Assembly (NCBI RefSeq): GCF_003261575.2
Contig: NZ_CP036175.1
Span: 4,340,001 to 4,404,000, forward strand
Direction of reading: 5' to 3'
Origin: Klebsiella huaxiensis
GTDB lineage: Bacteria > Pseudomonadota > Gammaproteobacteria > Enterobacterales > Enterobacteriaceae
Length of the DNA stretch: 64,000 bases
The notes beneath the pieces were generated by a model. The model ran no database searches. It had not been told where the DNA came from and worked only from the letters and a program-made list of their open reading frames with translations. Numbering within the stretch: the stretch's first letter is position 1; the number at the start of each line of letters is the position of its first letter. The position numbers and the translations under genes were made by a program. Positions 32,661-41,319 of this stretch are shown here, in pieces.

Positions 32661-33558
32661 AGCTAATTTTAACCAACTCACTGAACTTGCCATGCAGGTT
32701 TCCGGGCGTTCTCATATGCGTCCGGTGATTGAGAAAGAGCTACTCCATTACGATATCCTTTTTTGCCTTGACGCGAATGGGTTGCTGGATCAACTGACCT
32801 TTCAGGGAGGAACGTCGCTGCGTCTGTGCTACGGTGCACCACGCTTTAGCGAAGATTTAGATTTCTCCGGTGGTGTCAATTTCAACAGTAAACAACTACA
32901 GGCAATGAAAACCTGTCTGGAGAACTATATTGGCGATCGCTATGGTTTTGAGGTCTCCGTTAAAGAACCGGCAGATTTAAAGGACGATCCTGAATACGCA
33001 GGCCTGAACGTGGATAAATGGCAGGTTTCTATTATTACTGCGCCACAACGTCAGGATCTCCCCAGACAACGGATCAAAATCGAAGTAGCGAATATTCCTT
33101 CTTATTCGCGAGAGCCTAAAGCCTTACAGGCAAACTATAACTTTCTGCCCGAAGGCTATTTCGACACGCTGGTATTAGCCGAAACGCTGGATGAAATCAT
33201 GGCTGATAAGTTAGTTTCACTGGTTAATACACAGCGTTATGTGCGCCACCGTGATATCTGGGATCTACGCTGGCTGAAGCAGCAGGGAGCGAGGGTACGT
33301 ACTGACTGGGTACGCAATAAAGTGGCGGATTATCTCATCGACGATTACCCGCAAAAGCTGGCTACCATGCTGGAGCACCTGCCGGATATCATTAAGGGCG
33401 ATGCCTTCCGTAACGAAATGGCGCGTTTTATCCCGCAGGACGTACAGGAGCGTACACTGCATAAAGAGAAGTTTTTCGTGTTTTTAACGGCAGAAATCAC
33501 AGGATTATTGCAGCAGGTACAACAGGATATTCAGGGTAATTCTACGCCAGAATTTTGA
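32650..33558 (+). CDS. abiEii: Nucleotidyltransferase toxin AbiEii
   Basis: 302-residue AbiEii/AbiGii-family nucleotidyltransferase toxin. The active-site motif is FQGGTSLRLCYGAPRFSEDLDFS (split FQGGTSLR at about residues 55-62 and RFSEDLDFS at about 68-76), which supplies the GS and DxD metal-binding residues of the NTase fold. A second conserved block is ETLDEIMADKLVSLV near 180-195, followed by the YVRHRDIWDL stretch. Family members (AbiEii, MenT) add nucleotides to tRNA ends or otherwise stop growth until neutralised by AbiEi. Overlaps abiEi by 11 bp, as expected for a type IV pair. No damage seen. Confidence 0.88.
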   Translation: MTNKANFNQLTELAMQVSGRSHMRPVIEKELLHYDILFCLDANGLLDQLTFQGGTSLRLCYGAPRFSEDLDFSGGVNFNSKQLQAMKTCLENYIGDRYGFEVSVKEPADLKDDPEYAGLNVDKWQVSIITAPQRQDLPRQRIKIEVANIPSYSREPKALQANYNFLPEGYFDTLVLAETLDEIMADKLVSLVNTQRYVRHRDIWDLRWLKQQGARVRTDWVRNKVADYLIDDYPQKLATMLEHLPDIIKGDAFRNEMARFIPQDVQERTLHKEKFFVFLTAEITGLLQQVQQDIQGNSTPEF

Positions 33559-33886
33559 AAATTATGGCGGCTAAGGCACTCAAGGGAATCGAACCAGAGT
33601 ATCGAATCAAACGTATTTTTATACATTCAAGGCCACTAGATAGCTGAATGTTCCCGAGTCCGGGCACATTATCCCAGACGGCTGAAGCCCCGTAGTCCAG
33701 CTAAGCGCAGCGCAAGCAGGGGAAGTATCCGGGAATCATCTAGCCCGACCAGCGCAACATCACCGAGAAAACCGCCAGACTTCCCGGATCGTCACTCTTC
33801 TGCGAGCGCGATCTCGTTTTCATGCCCTGGTTCGCACTTTTCCACATGTGACATTCCCCTCATTCTGTCCCTATGCTTTAATGTGC
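33559..33886. other. Island right edge and scrK upstream region
   Basis: About 330 bp without a gene. On the minus strand TGGTTCGATTCCC (33584-33596) has the form of a tRNA T-loop, as left by integrases at attachment sites, but no tRNA can be completed around it. Nearer scrK, ATGTGACATT (33846-33855) resembles half of a CRP site. The rest shows nothing I recognise. Confidence 0.4.
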
Positions 33887-33898
33887 TAAAACGGTTTA
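33887..33898. promoter_or_regulatory. ScrR operator upstream of scrK
   Basis: TAAAACGGTTTA differs in one base from the perfect TAAACCGGTTTA operators before scrY. It lies 30 bp upstream of the scrK ATG. The known scr regulon has an operator at this place. Confidence 0.75.
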
Positions 33899-33927
33899 AT
33901 TAAGTTTAGCTATGGAGAATTTTCAGC

Positions 33928-34851
33928 ATGAATGCAAAAGTTTGGGTTCTGGGAGATGCGGTTGTAGACCTGCTGCCGGAAAGCGAGGGCCGCCTGCTGC
34001 AGTGTCCCGGCGGCGCGCCGGCTAACGTGGCGGTAGGCGTTGCTCGTCTTGGCGGCAACAGCGGATTTATCGGGCGCGTCGGCGACGATCCGTTTGGCCG
34101 CTTTATGCGCCATACCCTGCAACAGGAGCAGGTCGACGTCAGTCATATGCACCTCGACGGCCAGCATCGCACCTCCACGGTGGTGGTCGACCTTGACGAC
34201 CAGGGCGAACGAACCTTTACCTTTATGGTGCGCCCCAGCGCGGATCTATTCCTGGCTGAAGGAGATCTACCGGCATTCGCCGCCAACCAGTGGCTGCACG
34301 TCTGCTCTATTGCCCTTAGCGCCGAACCCAGCCGCAGCACCACTTTTGCCGCAATGGAAAAAATCAAACTTGCCGGTGGTCGGGTGAGCTTTGACCCGAA
34401 TATCCGTCCGGACCTCTGGCAGGATCAGGACCTGCTGCACGCCTGCCTCGATCGCGCCTTGCGTCTGGCAAACGTGGTGAAACTGTCCGAAGAAGAGCTG
34501 GTATTCATCAGTGGTAGTAATGATATAACTCAGGGAATCGCGAACGTCACCGAACGCTATCAGCCTGAATTACTGCTGGTGACCCAGGGTAAAGCGGGTG
34601 TACTTGCCGCATTCCAGCAGCAGTTTACCCATTTCAGCGCTAAGCCAGTTATCAGCGTGGATACCACCGGCGCGGGCGACGCTTTTGTCGCTGGACTGCT
34701 TGCCAGCCTTGCTGTCAACGGGATGCCGACGGATATTAACGCGCTGGAGCCGACTCTCACTCTGGCGCAAACCTGCGGCGCATTGGCCACAACGGCGAAA
34801 GGTGCAATGACCGCTTTGCCATATCAGCGCGATCTTAATCGCCAGTTTTGA
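33928..34851 (+). CDS. scrK: ATP-dependent fructokinase ScrK
   Basis: 307-residue PfkB-family kinase that phosphorylates the fructose freed when ScrB cleaves sucrose-6-phosphate. It has the N-terminal GGAPANVAVGVARLGG (about residues 30-45) and FIGRVGDDPFG stretches and the catalytic signature DTTGAGDAFVAGLL near 247-260, with the catalytic aspartate in GAGD. It is transcribed on its own from a ScrR-controlled promoter, in front of and in line with scrYAB. A GC hairpin follows. Intact. Confidence 0.95.
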   Translation: MNAKVWVLGDAVVDLLPESEGRLLQCPGGAPANVAVGVARLGGNSGFIGRVGDDPFGRFMRHTLQQEQVDVSHMHLDGQHRTSTVVVDLDDQGERTFTFMVRPSADLFLAEGDLPAFAANQWLHVCSIALSAEPSRSTTFAAMEKIKLAGGRVSFDPNIRPDLWQDQDLLHACLDRALRLANVVKLSEEELVFISGSNDITQGIANVTERYQPELLLVTQGKAGVLAAFQQQFTHFSAKPVISVDTTGAGDAFVAGLLASLAVNGMPTDINALEPTLTLAQTCGALATTAKGAMTALPYQRDLNRQF

Positions 34852-34858
34852 TCCTTAA

Positions 34859-34875
34859 GGCCGCTGCGTGCGGCC
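34859..34875 (+). terminator. Hairpin after scrK
   Basis: GGCCGC (34859-34864) / GCGGCC (34870-34875) with 5-base loop, 7 bp beyond the stop, followed by CACTTTGTT. Probably a weak terminator separating scrK from scrYAB. Confidence 0.6.
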
Positions 34876-34901
34876 CACTTTGTTGCATCCATCACATTTA
34901 T

Positions 34902-34913
34902 TAAACCGGTTTA
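34902..34913. promoter_or_regulatory. ScrR operator (distal) of scrYAB
   Basis: Perfect palindrome TAAACCGGTTTA, followed by GCAAA, in the scrK-scrY spacer. A second identical copy lies 57 bp downstream; ScrR is expected to bind both. Confidence 0.88.
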
Positions 34914-34958
34914 GCAAATTAATTTTAAAATGTTAAAGATCATGCTTAACATAGCAAT

Positions 34959-34970
34959 TAAACCGGTTTA
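34959..34970. promoter_or_regulatory. ScrR operator (proximal) of scrYAB
   Basis: Second perfect TAAACCGGTTTA with the same GCAAA flank, 45 bp upstream of the scrY ATG. Between the two operators lies an AT-rich promoter region with TGTTAA and TTAACA. Confidence 0.88.
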
Positions 34971-35015
34971 GCAAACACACACCATTTTCAATTTTCCTTT
35001 TGGGATGCAACCAGC

Positions 35016-36533
35016 ATGTATAGAAAAAGCACACTCGCGGTTCTTATCGCTTTGCTAACCGGCACCGCCTCAGCCCATGCGCAAACGGACCTCAGCAGTA
35101 TTGAAGCCCGTTTAATCGCGCTGGAAAAGCGCCTGCAGGATGCAGAAAACAGGGCGCAAACGGCAGAAAATCGCGCCGAGTCGGCAGAGAAAAAAGTTCA
35201 GCAGCTCACTACGCAGCAGCAAAAAACCCAGGACACAACCCAGGAAGTGGCTCAGCGTACCGCCAAACTGGAGAAGAAAGCCGACGAGAAAAGCGGCTTT
35301 GAGTTTCACGGCTACGCTCGTTCCGGCGTGATAATGAATGATTCCGGAGCCAGTACCAAATCCGGCGCCTACATGACACCTGCGGGGGAAACCGGTGGGG
35401 CCATCGGTCGTCTGGGAAATCAAGCTGATACCTATGTTGAAATGAATCTTGAACATAAGCAGACCCTGGACAATGGCGCAACGACACGTTTCAAAGTGAT
35501 GGTTGCCGACGGACAAACCACTTATAACGACTGGACGGCGAGCACCAGTGATTTGAACGTTCGTCAGGCCTTTGTCGAACTGGGCAATTTACCCACCTTC
35601 GAAGGAGCATTTAAAGGCTCCACGCTGTGGGCCGGGAAACGCTTCGATCGCGATAACTTTGACATTCACTGGATCGACTCTGATGTCGTATTCCTCGCCG
35701 GTACCGGCGGCGGTATTTACGACGTCAGGTGGAACGACAGCATTCGCAGTAACTTCTCTCTTTACGGGCGTAACTTCGGCGATATTGCTGATTCGAGCAA
35801 CAGCGTGCAGAACTATATCGTTAGCATGAACAACTTTATCGGTCCGGTGCAGGTGATGGTCAGCGGGATGCGGGCAAAAGACAACGACGAACGTCAGGAT
35901 ACCAACGGTAATCCGGTCAAAGGAGATGCGGCAAATACCGGCGTGCATACGCTGCTCGGGTTGCACAACGACAGTTTCTACGGCCTGCGTGAAGGCAGCA
36001 GCAAAACTGCCCTGCTCTACGGTCACGGCCTGGGCGCGGAAGTTAAAGGTATCGGGTCTGACGGCGCGCTTCGCTCAGGTGCCAACACCTGGCGCTTCGC
36101 TAGCTACGGCACCACGCCGCTGAGCAAGAACTGGTTTATTGCCCCGGCGATACTAGCGCAAAGCAGTAAAGACCGTTATGTCGATGGCGACAGCTATCAA
36201 TGGGCAACGCTCAACATGCGCCTGATCCAGGAGATCAATCAGAACTTCGCCCTCGCTTACGAAGGCAGCTACCAGTATATGGATCTCAAACCCGAAGGTT
36301 ATAACGATCGTCATGCAGTGAACGGTAGCTTCTACAAGCTGACCTTCGCCCCGACCTTTAAGGTTGGCAGCATCGGTGATTTCTTCAGCCGTCCTGAAAT
36401 CCGCCTTTACACCTCGTGGATGGACTGGAGCAAAAAACTGAATAATTACGCCAGCGATGACGCGCTGGGCAGCAGTGGTTTTAAATCGGGCGGCGAATGG
36501 TCGTTCGGTATGCAGATGGAAACCTGGTTCTGA
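35016..36533 (+). CDS. scrY: Sucrose porin ScrY
   Basis: 505-residue outer-membrane porin for sucrose. After the signal peptide (about residues 1-22, ending AHA) comes a periplasmic coiled coil (about 25-95; LIALEKRLQDAENRAQ and several ENRAxxAEN heptads), then the 18-strand LamB-type barrel starting FEFHGYARSG and ending METWF with a terminal phenylalanine. The N-terminal coiled-coil extension is the mark of ScrY against maltoporin LamB. First gene of scrYAB, preceded by two ScrR operators. Confidence 0.95.
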   Translation: MYRKSTLAVLIALLTGTASAHAQTDLSSIEARLIALEKRLQDAENRAQTAENRAESAEKKVQQLTTQQQKTQDTTQEVAQRTAKLEKKADEKSGFEFHGYARSGVIMNDSGASTKSGAYMTPAGETGGAIGRLGNQADTYVEMNLEHKQTLDNGATTRFKVMVADGQTTYNDWTASTSDLNVRQAFVELGNLPTFEGAFKGSTLWAGKRFDRDNFDIHWIDSDVVFLAGTGGGIYDVRWNDSIRSNFSLYGRNFGDIADSSNSVQNYIVSMNNFIGPVQVMVSGMRAKDNDERQDTNGNPVKGDAANTGVHTLLGLHNDSFYGLREGSSKTALLYGHGLGAEVKGIGSDGALRSGANTWRFASYGTTPLSKNWFIAPAILAQSSKDRYVDGDSYQWATLNMRLIQEINQNFALAYEGSYQYMDLKPEGYNDRHAVNGSFYKLTFAPTFKVGSIGDFFSRPEIRLYTSWMDWSKKLNNYASDDALGSSGFKSGGEWSFGMQMETWF

Positions 36534-36559
36534 CGGTTAACACCTGACGAGAGGAACCG

Positions 36560-36591
36560 CCGGGGCGGCAAAGTACGTTTCGTCGCCCCGG
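36560..36591 (+). other. Intercistronic hairpin between scrY and scrA
   Basis: CCGGGGCG (36560-36567) / CGCCCCGG (36584-36591), a perfect 8-bp stem with a 16-base loop. It lies inside the operon where it can stabilise the scrY message and lower expression of scrAB relative to the porin. Confidence 0.6.
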
Positions 36592-36669
36592 ACACAATAA
36601 CGACGCAGAGACTGCGCCCCGCTACCGTGGGACGACAGCTCGAAAATCAATACGCATTCAGAGGGTACT

Positions 36670-38040
36670 ATGGATTTTGAACAGATTTCCCGCTCGCTGC
36701 TTCCGCTTCTGGGAGGCAAGGAAAATATCGCCAGCGCCGCGCACTGCGCCACACGTCTGCGCCTGGTGCTGGTCGATGATTCGCTGGCCGATCAGCAAGC
36801 CATCGGCAAAATTGAAGGGGTTAAAGGCTGTTTCCGTAACGCCGGGCAGATGCAGATTATTTTCGGCACCGGGGTGGTAAATAAAGTCTACGCCGCCTTT
36901 ATTCAGGCGGCAGGAATTGGCGAGTCCAGCAAATCGGAAGCTGCGGACATCGCAGCGAAAAAGCTGAATCCTTTCCAGCGTATCGCCCGTCTGCTATCAA
37001 ACATCTTTGTGCCGATCATCCCGGCTATCGTCGCCTCTGGTCTGTTGATGGGCCTGTTGGGGATGGTCAAAACTTACGGCTGGGTCGACCCGAGCAACGC
37101 CATCTACATCATGCTGGATATGTGCAGCTCGGCGGCGTTTATCATTCTGCCGATCCTGATTGGTTTCACCGCCGCTCGCGAATTCGGCGGTAACCCCTAT
37201 CTCGGCGCGACGCTTGGCGGCATCCTGACCCACCCGGCGCTGACCAACGCCTGGGGCGTGGCCGCAGGTTTCCACACCATGAACTTCTTCGGCCTTGAGA
37301 TTGCCATGATCGGCTATCAGGGCACGGTGTTCCCGGTGCTGCTGGCGGTGTGGTTTATGAGCATCGTTGAGAAACAGTTGCGTCGCGTGATCCCTGATGC
37401 GCTGGATCTGATCCTGACGCCGTTCCTGACGGTCATTATTTCCGGTTTTATCGCCCTGCTGATTATCGGCCCGGCCGGTCGCGCGCTCGGCGATGGCATT
37501 TCGTTTGTCCTCAGCACCCTGATTAGCCACGCCGGTTGGCTGGCAGGATTGCTGTTTGGCGGCCTCTATTCGGTTATCGTCATTACCGGTATTCATCACA
37601 GCTTCCATGCCATAGAAGCCGGACTGCTGGGCAACCCGTCCATCGGCGTCAACTTCCTGCTGCCGATTTGGGCGATGGCCAACGTTGCCCAGGGCGGAGC
37701 CTGTCTGGCAGTGTGGTTTAAAACTAAAGATGCAAAAATTAAAGCCATCACCCTGCCCTCGGCGTTTTCTGCCATGCTGGGTATCACCGAAGCGGCGATT
37801 TTTGGTATTAACTTACGCTTTGTAAAACCGTTTATCGCAGCGCTTATCGGTGGCGCGGCGGGCGGCGCGTGGGTGGTATCCATGCATGTCTACATGACTG
37901 CGGTAGGTCTGACGGCTATCCCTGGCATGGCTATCGTGCAAGCCAGCTCGCTGCTGAACTACATTATCGGGATGGTTATCGCCTTTGGCGTCGCCTTTAT
38001 CGTCTCCCTGGTACTGAAATACAAAACGGACGCTGAATAA
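36670..38040 (+). CDS. scrA: Sucrose-specific PTS enzyme IIBC ScrA
   Basis: 456-residue PTS permease of the sucrose/beta-glucoside family. The IIB domain (about residues 1-85) has the phosphorylated cysteine in AAHCATRLRLVL (Cys26); the IIC domain (about 100-456) has about 8-10 membrane segments with IPAIVASGLLMGLL and the GITEAAIFGINLRF stretch. There is no IIA domain, as expected, because IIA-Crr (EIIA-Glc) serves it. Substrate sucrose is imported as sucrose-6-phosphate. It overlaps scrB by one base (TAATG). Confidence 0.95.
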   Translation: MDFEQISRSLLPLLGGKENIASAAHCATRLRLVLVDDSLADQQAIGKIEGVKGCFRNAGQMQIIFGTGVVNKVYAAFIQAAGIGESSKSEAADIAAKKLNPFQRIARLLSNIFVPIIPAIVASGLLMGLLGMVKTYGWVDPSNAIYIMLDMCSSAAFIILPILIGFTAAREFGGNPYLGATLGGILTHPALTNAWGVAAGFHTMNFFGLEIAMIGYQGTVFPVLLAVWFMSIVEKQLRRVIPDALDLILTPFLTVIISGFIALLIIGPAGRALGDGISFVLSTLISHAGWLAGLLFGGLYSVIVITGIHHSFHAIEAGLLGNPSIGVNFLLPIWAMANVAQGGACLAVWFKTKDAKIKAITLPSAFSAMLGITEAAIFGINLRFVKPFIAALIGGAAGGAWVVSMHVYMTAVGLTAIPGMAIVQASSLLNYIIGMVIAFGVAFIVSLVLKYKTDAE

Positions 38041-39440
38041 TGTCACTTCCATCACGCCTGCCTGCGATTCTGCAGGCCGTTATGCAGGGCCAGCCGCGCG
38101 CGCTGTCCGACAGCCACTATCCTCGCTGGCACCATGCGCCGGTGAGCGGACTGATGAACGACCCCAACGGCTTTGTTGAATTTGCCGGACGCTATCACCT
38201 GTTCTATCAGTGGAACCCGCTCGCCTGCGATCATAAATTCAAGTGCTGGGCGCACTGGAGTTCTGCCGATCTGCTGCACTGGCAGCATGAGCCGATCGCC
38301 CTGATGCCGGACGAAGAGTACGACCGCAACGGCTGCTACTCCGGCAGCGCGGTGGATAATGACGGCACGCTAACGCTGTGCTACACCGGCAACGTCAAAT
38401 TCGATGATGGTAGCCGAACCGCCTGGCAGTGTCTGGCGACGGAAAACGCCGACGGCACGTTTACTAAGCTCGGCCCGGTATTACCTCTGCCGGAGGGCTA
38501 TACCGGCCACGTGCGCGACCCGAAAGTCTGGCAGCATGAAGGCCGCTGGTACATGGTGCTGGGCGCACAGAATCGGCAAAAGCGCGGCAAGGTGCTGCTG
38601 TTCAGCTCCACGGATCTCCATGAATGGACGAGTGAAGGCGAAATCGCGGGTTATGGCATCAATGGTCTGGACGATGCAGGCTATATGTGGGAATGCCCGG
38701 ACCTGTTCCCGCTCGGTGACCAGCATATTCTGATTTGCTGCCCGCAGGGTATCCCCCGCGAGGAAACGCGCTTTCTTAACACCTACCCGGCAGTGTGGAT
38801 GGCGGGTGATTTCGACTACGACCGCGCCGCTTTCAAACACGGCGAACTTCACGAGCTGGACGCCGGATTCGAGTTTTACGCGCCGCAAACCATGCAGACC
38901 AGCGATGGACGCCGTCTGCTGGTCGGCTGGATGGGCGTGCCGGACGGCGAAGAGATGCGCCAGCCGACGCTGGCTAACGGTTGGATCCATCAGATGACCT
39001 GCCTGCGCGAACTGGAGTTTGCCGACAGCAAGCTCTATCAGCGCCCGCTGCGTGAACTCACCGCCCTGCGCGGTGAAGCGCACGGCTGGCCGGAAAGCAT
39101 TCTGCCGCTGGCGCCGATGGAAATCAGCCTCGAAACCGCCCGCGACGCCGCGTTAAGCATTGATTTCGGCGGCGCGTTAACCCTTGAGCGCGATGCCTGC
39201 GGGATCCGTCTGGCGCGACACAGCCTTGCCAGCGATGAAACGCACTATCGCTACTGGCGCGGCGAGGTTCGCTCGCTGCAAATTTTTATCGACCAGTCGA
39301 GCGTGGAAATCTTCATCAACGACGGCGAAGGGGTGATGAGTAGCCGCTACTTCCCGGCCTATCCGGCGCAGTTGACTTTCACGGGCAGCAAGCCGGGCGC
39401 ATTCTGTTACTGGCCGCTGCGCACATGCATGATAGAATAA
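38040..39440 (+). CDS. scrB: Sucrose-6-phosphate hydrolase ScrB
   Basis: 466-residue GH32 invertase that splits sucrose-6-phosphate into glucose-6-phosphate and fructose. The nucleophile motif is GLMNDPNGFVEF (about residues 37-48), the RDP motif is GHVRDPKVW (about 154-162), and the acid/base glutamate is in MWECPDLF (about 219-226). The C-terminal beta-sandwich follows and contains the VEIFINDGEGVMSSRYFP stretch. Start codon overlaps the scrA stop by one base. Intact. Confidence 0.95.
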   Translation: MSLPSRLPAILQAVMQGQPRALSDSHYPRWHHAPVSGLMNDPNGFVEFAGRYHLFYQWNPLACDHKFKCWAHWSSADLLHWQHEPIALMPDEEYDRNGCYSGSAVDNDGTLTLCYTGNVKFDDGSRTAWQCLATENADGTFTKLGPVLPLPEGYTGHVRDPKVWQHEGRWYMVLGAQNRQKRGKVLLFSSTDLHEWTSEGEIAGYGINGLDDAGYMWECPDLFPLGDQHILICCPQGIPREETRFLNTYPAVWMAGDFDYDRAAFKHGELHELDAGFEFYAPQTMQTSDGRRLLVGWMGVPDGEEMRQPTLANGWIHQMTCLRELEFADSKLYQRPLRELTALRGEAHGWPESILPLAPMEISLETARDAALSIDFGGALTLERDACGIRLARHSLASDETHYRYWRGEVRSLQIFIDQSSVEIFINDGEGVMSSRYFPAYPAQLTFTGSKPGAFCYWPLRTCMIE

Positions 39441-39470
39441 GCGTTTTGCTTTCAGGCTCATGGCGTCGTG

Positions 39471-40475
39471 ATGAAAACCAAACGCGTTACCATTAAAGAT
39501 ATCGCCGAACTGGCGGGCGTTTCCAAAGCGACCGCCAGCCTGGTGCTGAACGGGCGTGGCAAAGAGCTGCGCGTGGCGCAGGAAACGCGCGAGCGCGTGC
39601 AGGCGATTGCCCGCGAACAGCACTATCAGCCGAGCATTCATGCCCGTTCACTGCGCGATAACCGCAGCCACACCATCGGGCTGGTAGTGCCGGAAATCAC
39701 CAACTACGGCTTTGCAGTCTTTTCCCATGAGCTTGAGATGCTGTGCCGCGAGGCAGGCGTCCAGTTGCTTATCTCCTGTACCGACGAAAACCCCGGCCAG
39801 GAGAGCATGGTGGTGAACAATATGATTGCCCGTCAGGTCGACGGGCTAATCGTTGCTTCCTGTATGCATAATGATGCCGACTATCTGAAGCTCAGCGAAC
39901 AGCTGCCGGTGGTGCTGTTTGACCGCTGTCCTAATGAAAGCGGCCTGCCGCTGGTGATGACCGATTCAATTACCCCGACTGCAGAGCTGATTTCTCGTAT
40001 CGCACCTTCGCATAGCGATGAGTTCTGGTTTTTAGGCGGTCAGCCTCGTCTGTCGCCGTCACGCGACCGTCTGACGGGATTCACTCAGGGCCTGGCTCAG
40101 GCGGGTATCGAACTGCGCCCGGAGTGGGTGATTAACGGCAACTATCATCCCAGCTCCGGCTATGAGATGTTCGCGGCCCTATGCGCCCGTCTTGGTCGGC
40201 CGCCAAAGGCGCTGTTTACCGCCGCCTGCGGGTTACTGGAAGGGGTACTGCGCTACATGAGCCAGCATCATTTGCTGGATTCAGACATCCATCTTGCGAG
40301 CTTCGACGATCACTATCTCTACGATTCGCTGTCGCTGCGTATTGATACCGTACAGCAAGACAACCGCCAGCTGGCCTGGCACTGCTACGACCTGATAAGC
40401 CAGTTGATTGACGGCAACACGCCCGAGCCGCTACAGCGCTACCTGCCCGCAACGCTGCAGTTTCGTCATCGTTGA
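39471..40475 (+). CDS. scrR: Sucrose operon repressor ScrR
   Basis: 334-residue LacI-family repressor of the scr genes, relieved by fructose or fructose-1-phosphate. HTH at residues 4-26 (VTIKDIAELAGVSKATASLV), with the K-A pair in the recognition helix, unlike the V-A pair of the LacI protein at 8564-9544; this fits the different operators TAAACCGGTTTA and GTAATCGATTAC. The effector domain carries VVPEITNYGFAVFSHELE. The ATG at 39471 is chosen over the GTG one codon before it. It lies 30 bp after scrB. Its stop is 1 bp from the end of the converging bgl antiterminator gene. Confidence 0.95.
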   Translation: MKTKRVTIKDIAELAGVSKATASLVLNGRGKELRVAQETRERVQAIAREQHYQPSIHARSLRDNRSHTIGLVVPEITNYGFAVFSHELEMLCREAGVQLLISCTDENPGQESMVVNNMIARQVDGLIVASCMHNDADYLKLSEQLPVVLFDRCPNESGLPLVMTDSITPTAELISRIAPSHSDEFWFLGGQPRLSPSRDRLTGFTQGLAQAGIELRPEWVINGNYHPSSGYEMFAALCARLGRPPKALFTAACGLLEGVLRYMSQHHLLDSDIHLASFDDHYLYDSLSLRIDTVQQDNRQLAWHCYDLISQLIDGNTPEPLQRYLPATLQFRHR

Positions 40476-40476
40476 T

Positions 40477-41319
40477 TCACGCATCCAGCCCGCTGATTCG
40501 CACCAGGTGCACGGTGAGCCATAGCAGTTCGTTGCCCCCGAGGGTGATATCGAGCTGGGCTTTGACGTAATCGCGGATCAGCAGCGCGCAGCGATACGCT
40601 TCTGGATACTCCTTAATCACCTGCACCAGCAGAAAACTGTCCCGCGCTCCGTCCAGTTCCCCCTCTTGCAAACGCTGGAGGAAGAACTGCATATGGACCA
40701 GAAAGCGCGAGTAGTTAATCGATTCGGTGTCTATTTGCTGCTTAAAGTGGTACTGCACAAGATTAAAAATATCCTTCAGCATTTTCACCGACTGCATAGT
40801 CTGCGCCACGTCGTCGCCCTCGCTCTGGCCGTTCACCAGATGAAATGCGATATTCCCGGCTTCCTCTTCCGGTAGCTCAATCCCGTACTGCTGACGAATC
40901 ATCGTCACCGCTTCGCTGGCGACGCGAAACTGCTGCGGATAAAAGCGCCTGACTTCCGGCAGCAGGCGGTTTTGAATGGTGATCCCTTTGCGACTGCGTT
41001 CAATAGCAAACGTCAGGTGGTCAGCGAGGGTAAAGAAAATCTGCTCGCGAACCTTGCTGGCAAGCTGCATATTGGCGCGGGAAATAATCATCGCCGCCAT
41101 TTCGATGACCTCATCCGGAATAGCGGAGAGCGCTTCAAGATAACCGCTGCGCACGCCGAGCGTCTGGGTCACAAACAGCTTTTCTATCATCTGCGGGGCA
41201 ATCTCATCCCCCGGTCGGCTGTTGAAGCCAATGCCTTTCCCCATGACGATAACCTCCCGGTTATCGTCATCCATGGAGAGCACCAGACTATTATTGAGCA
41301 CCTTCTGAACAATCATCAC
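40477..41319 (-). CDS. BglG/LicT-family transcriptional antiterminator
   Basis: 280-residue RNA-binding antiterminator. The N-terminal CAT RNA-binding domain (residues 2-55; IVQKVLNNSLVL, VMGKGIGFNSRPGD) is followed by two PTS regulation domains: PRD1 (about 70-170, with histidines in LADHLTFAIER) and PRD2 (about 175-280, FLVHMQFFLQRL and WLTVHLVRI). Under beta-glucosides it binds the RAT at 44691-44719 and prevents the overlapping terminator; the PTS enzyme inhibits it by phosphorylation when sugar is lacking. It is the last gene of the operon, an order unlike E. coli bglGFB. Overlaps bglB by 4 bp. Confidence 0.92.
   Translation of the reverse strand: MMIVQKVLNNSLVLSMDDDNREVIVMGKGIGFNSRPGDEIAPQMIEKLFVTQTLGVRSGYLEALSAIPDEVIEMAAMIISRANMQLASKVREQIFFTLADHLTFAIERSRKGITIQNRLLPEVRRFYPQQFRVASEAVTMIRQQYGIELPEEEAGNIAFHLVNGQSEGDDVAQTMQSVKMLKDIFNLVQYHFKQQIDTESINYSRFLVHMQFFLQRLQEGELDGARDSFLLVQVIKEYPEAYRCALLIRDYVKAQLDITLGGNELLWLTVHLVRISGLDA

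Noticed and set aside
33559..33660. A tRNA gene at the island edge
   Set aside because: Only a T-loop-like string is present; no acceptor stem, D-arm or anticodon arm can be built.
34931..34951. CRP site TGTTAA...TTAACA in the scrY promoter
   Set aside because: The half-sites and spacing do not match the CRP consensus TGTGA-N6-TCACA.
33928..40475. scr genes as part of a conjugative transposon such as CTnscr94
   Set aside because: No conjugation or complete integrase genes flank them, and scr is a normal chromosomal regulon in Klebsiella.
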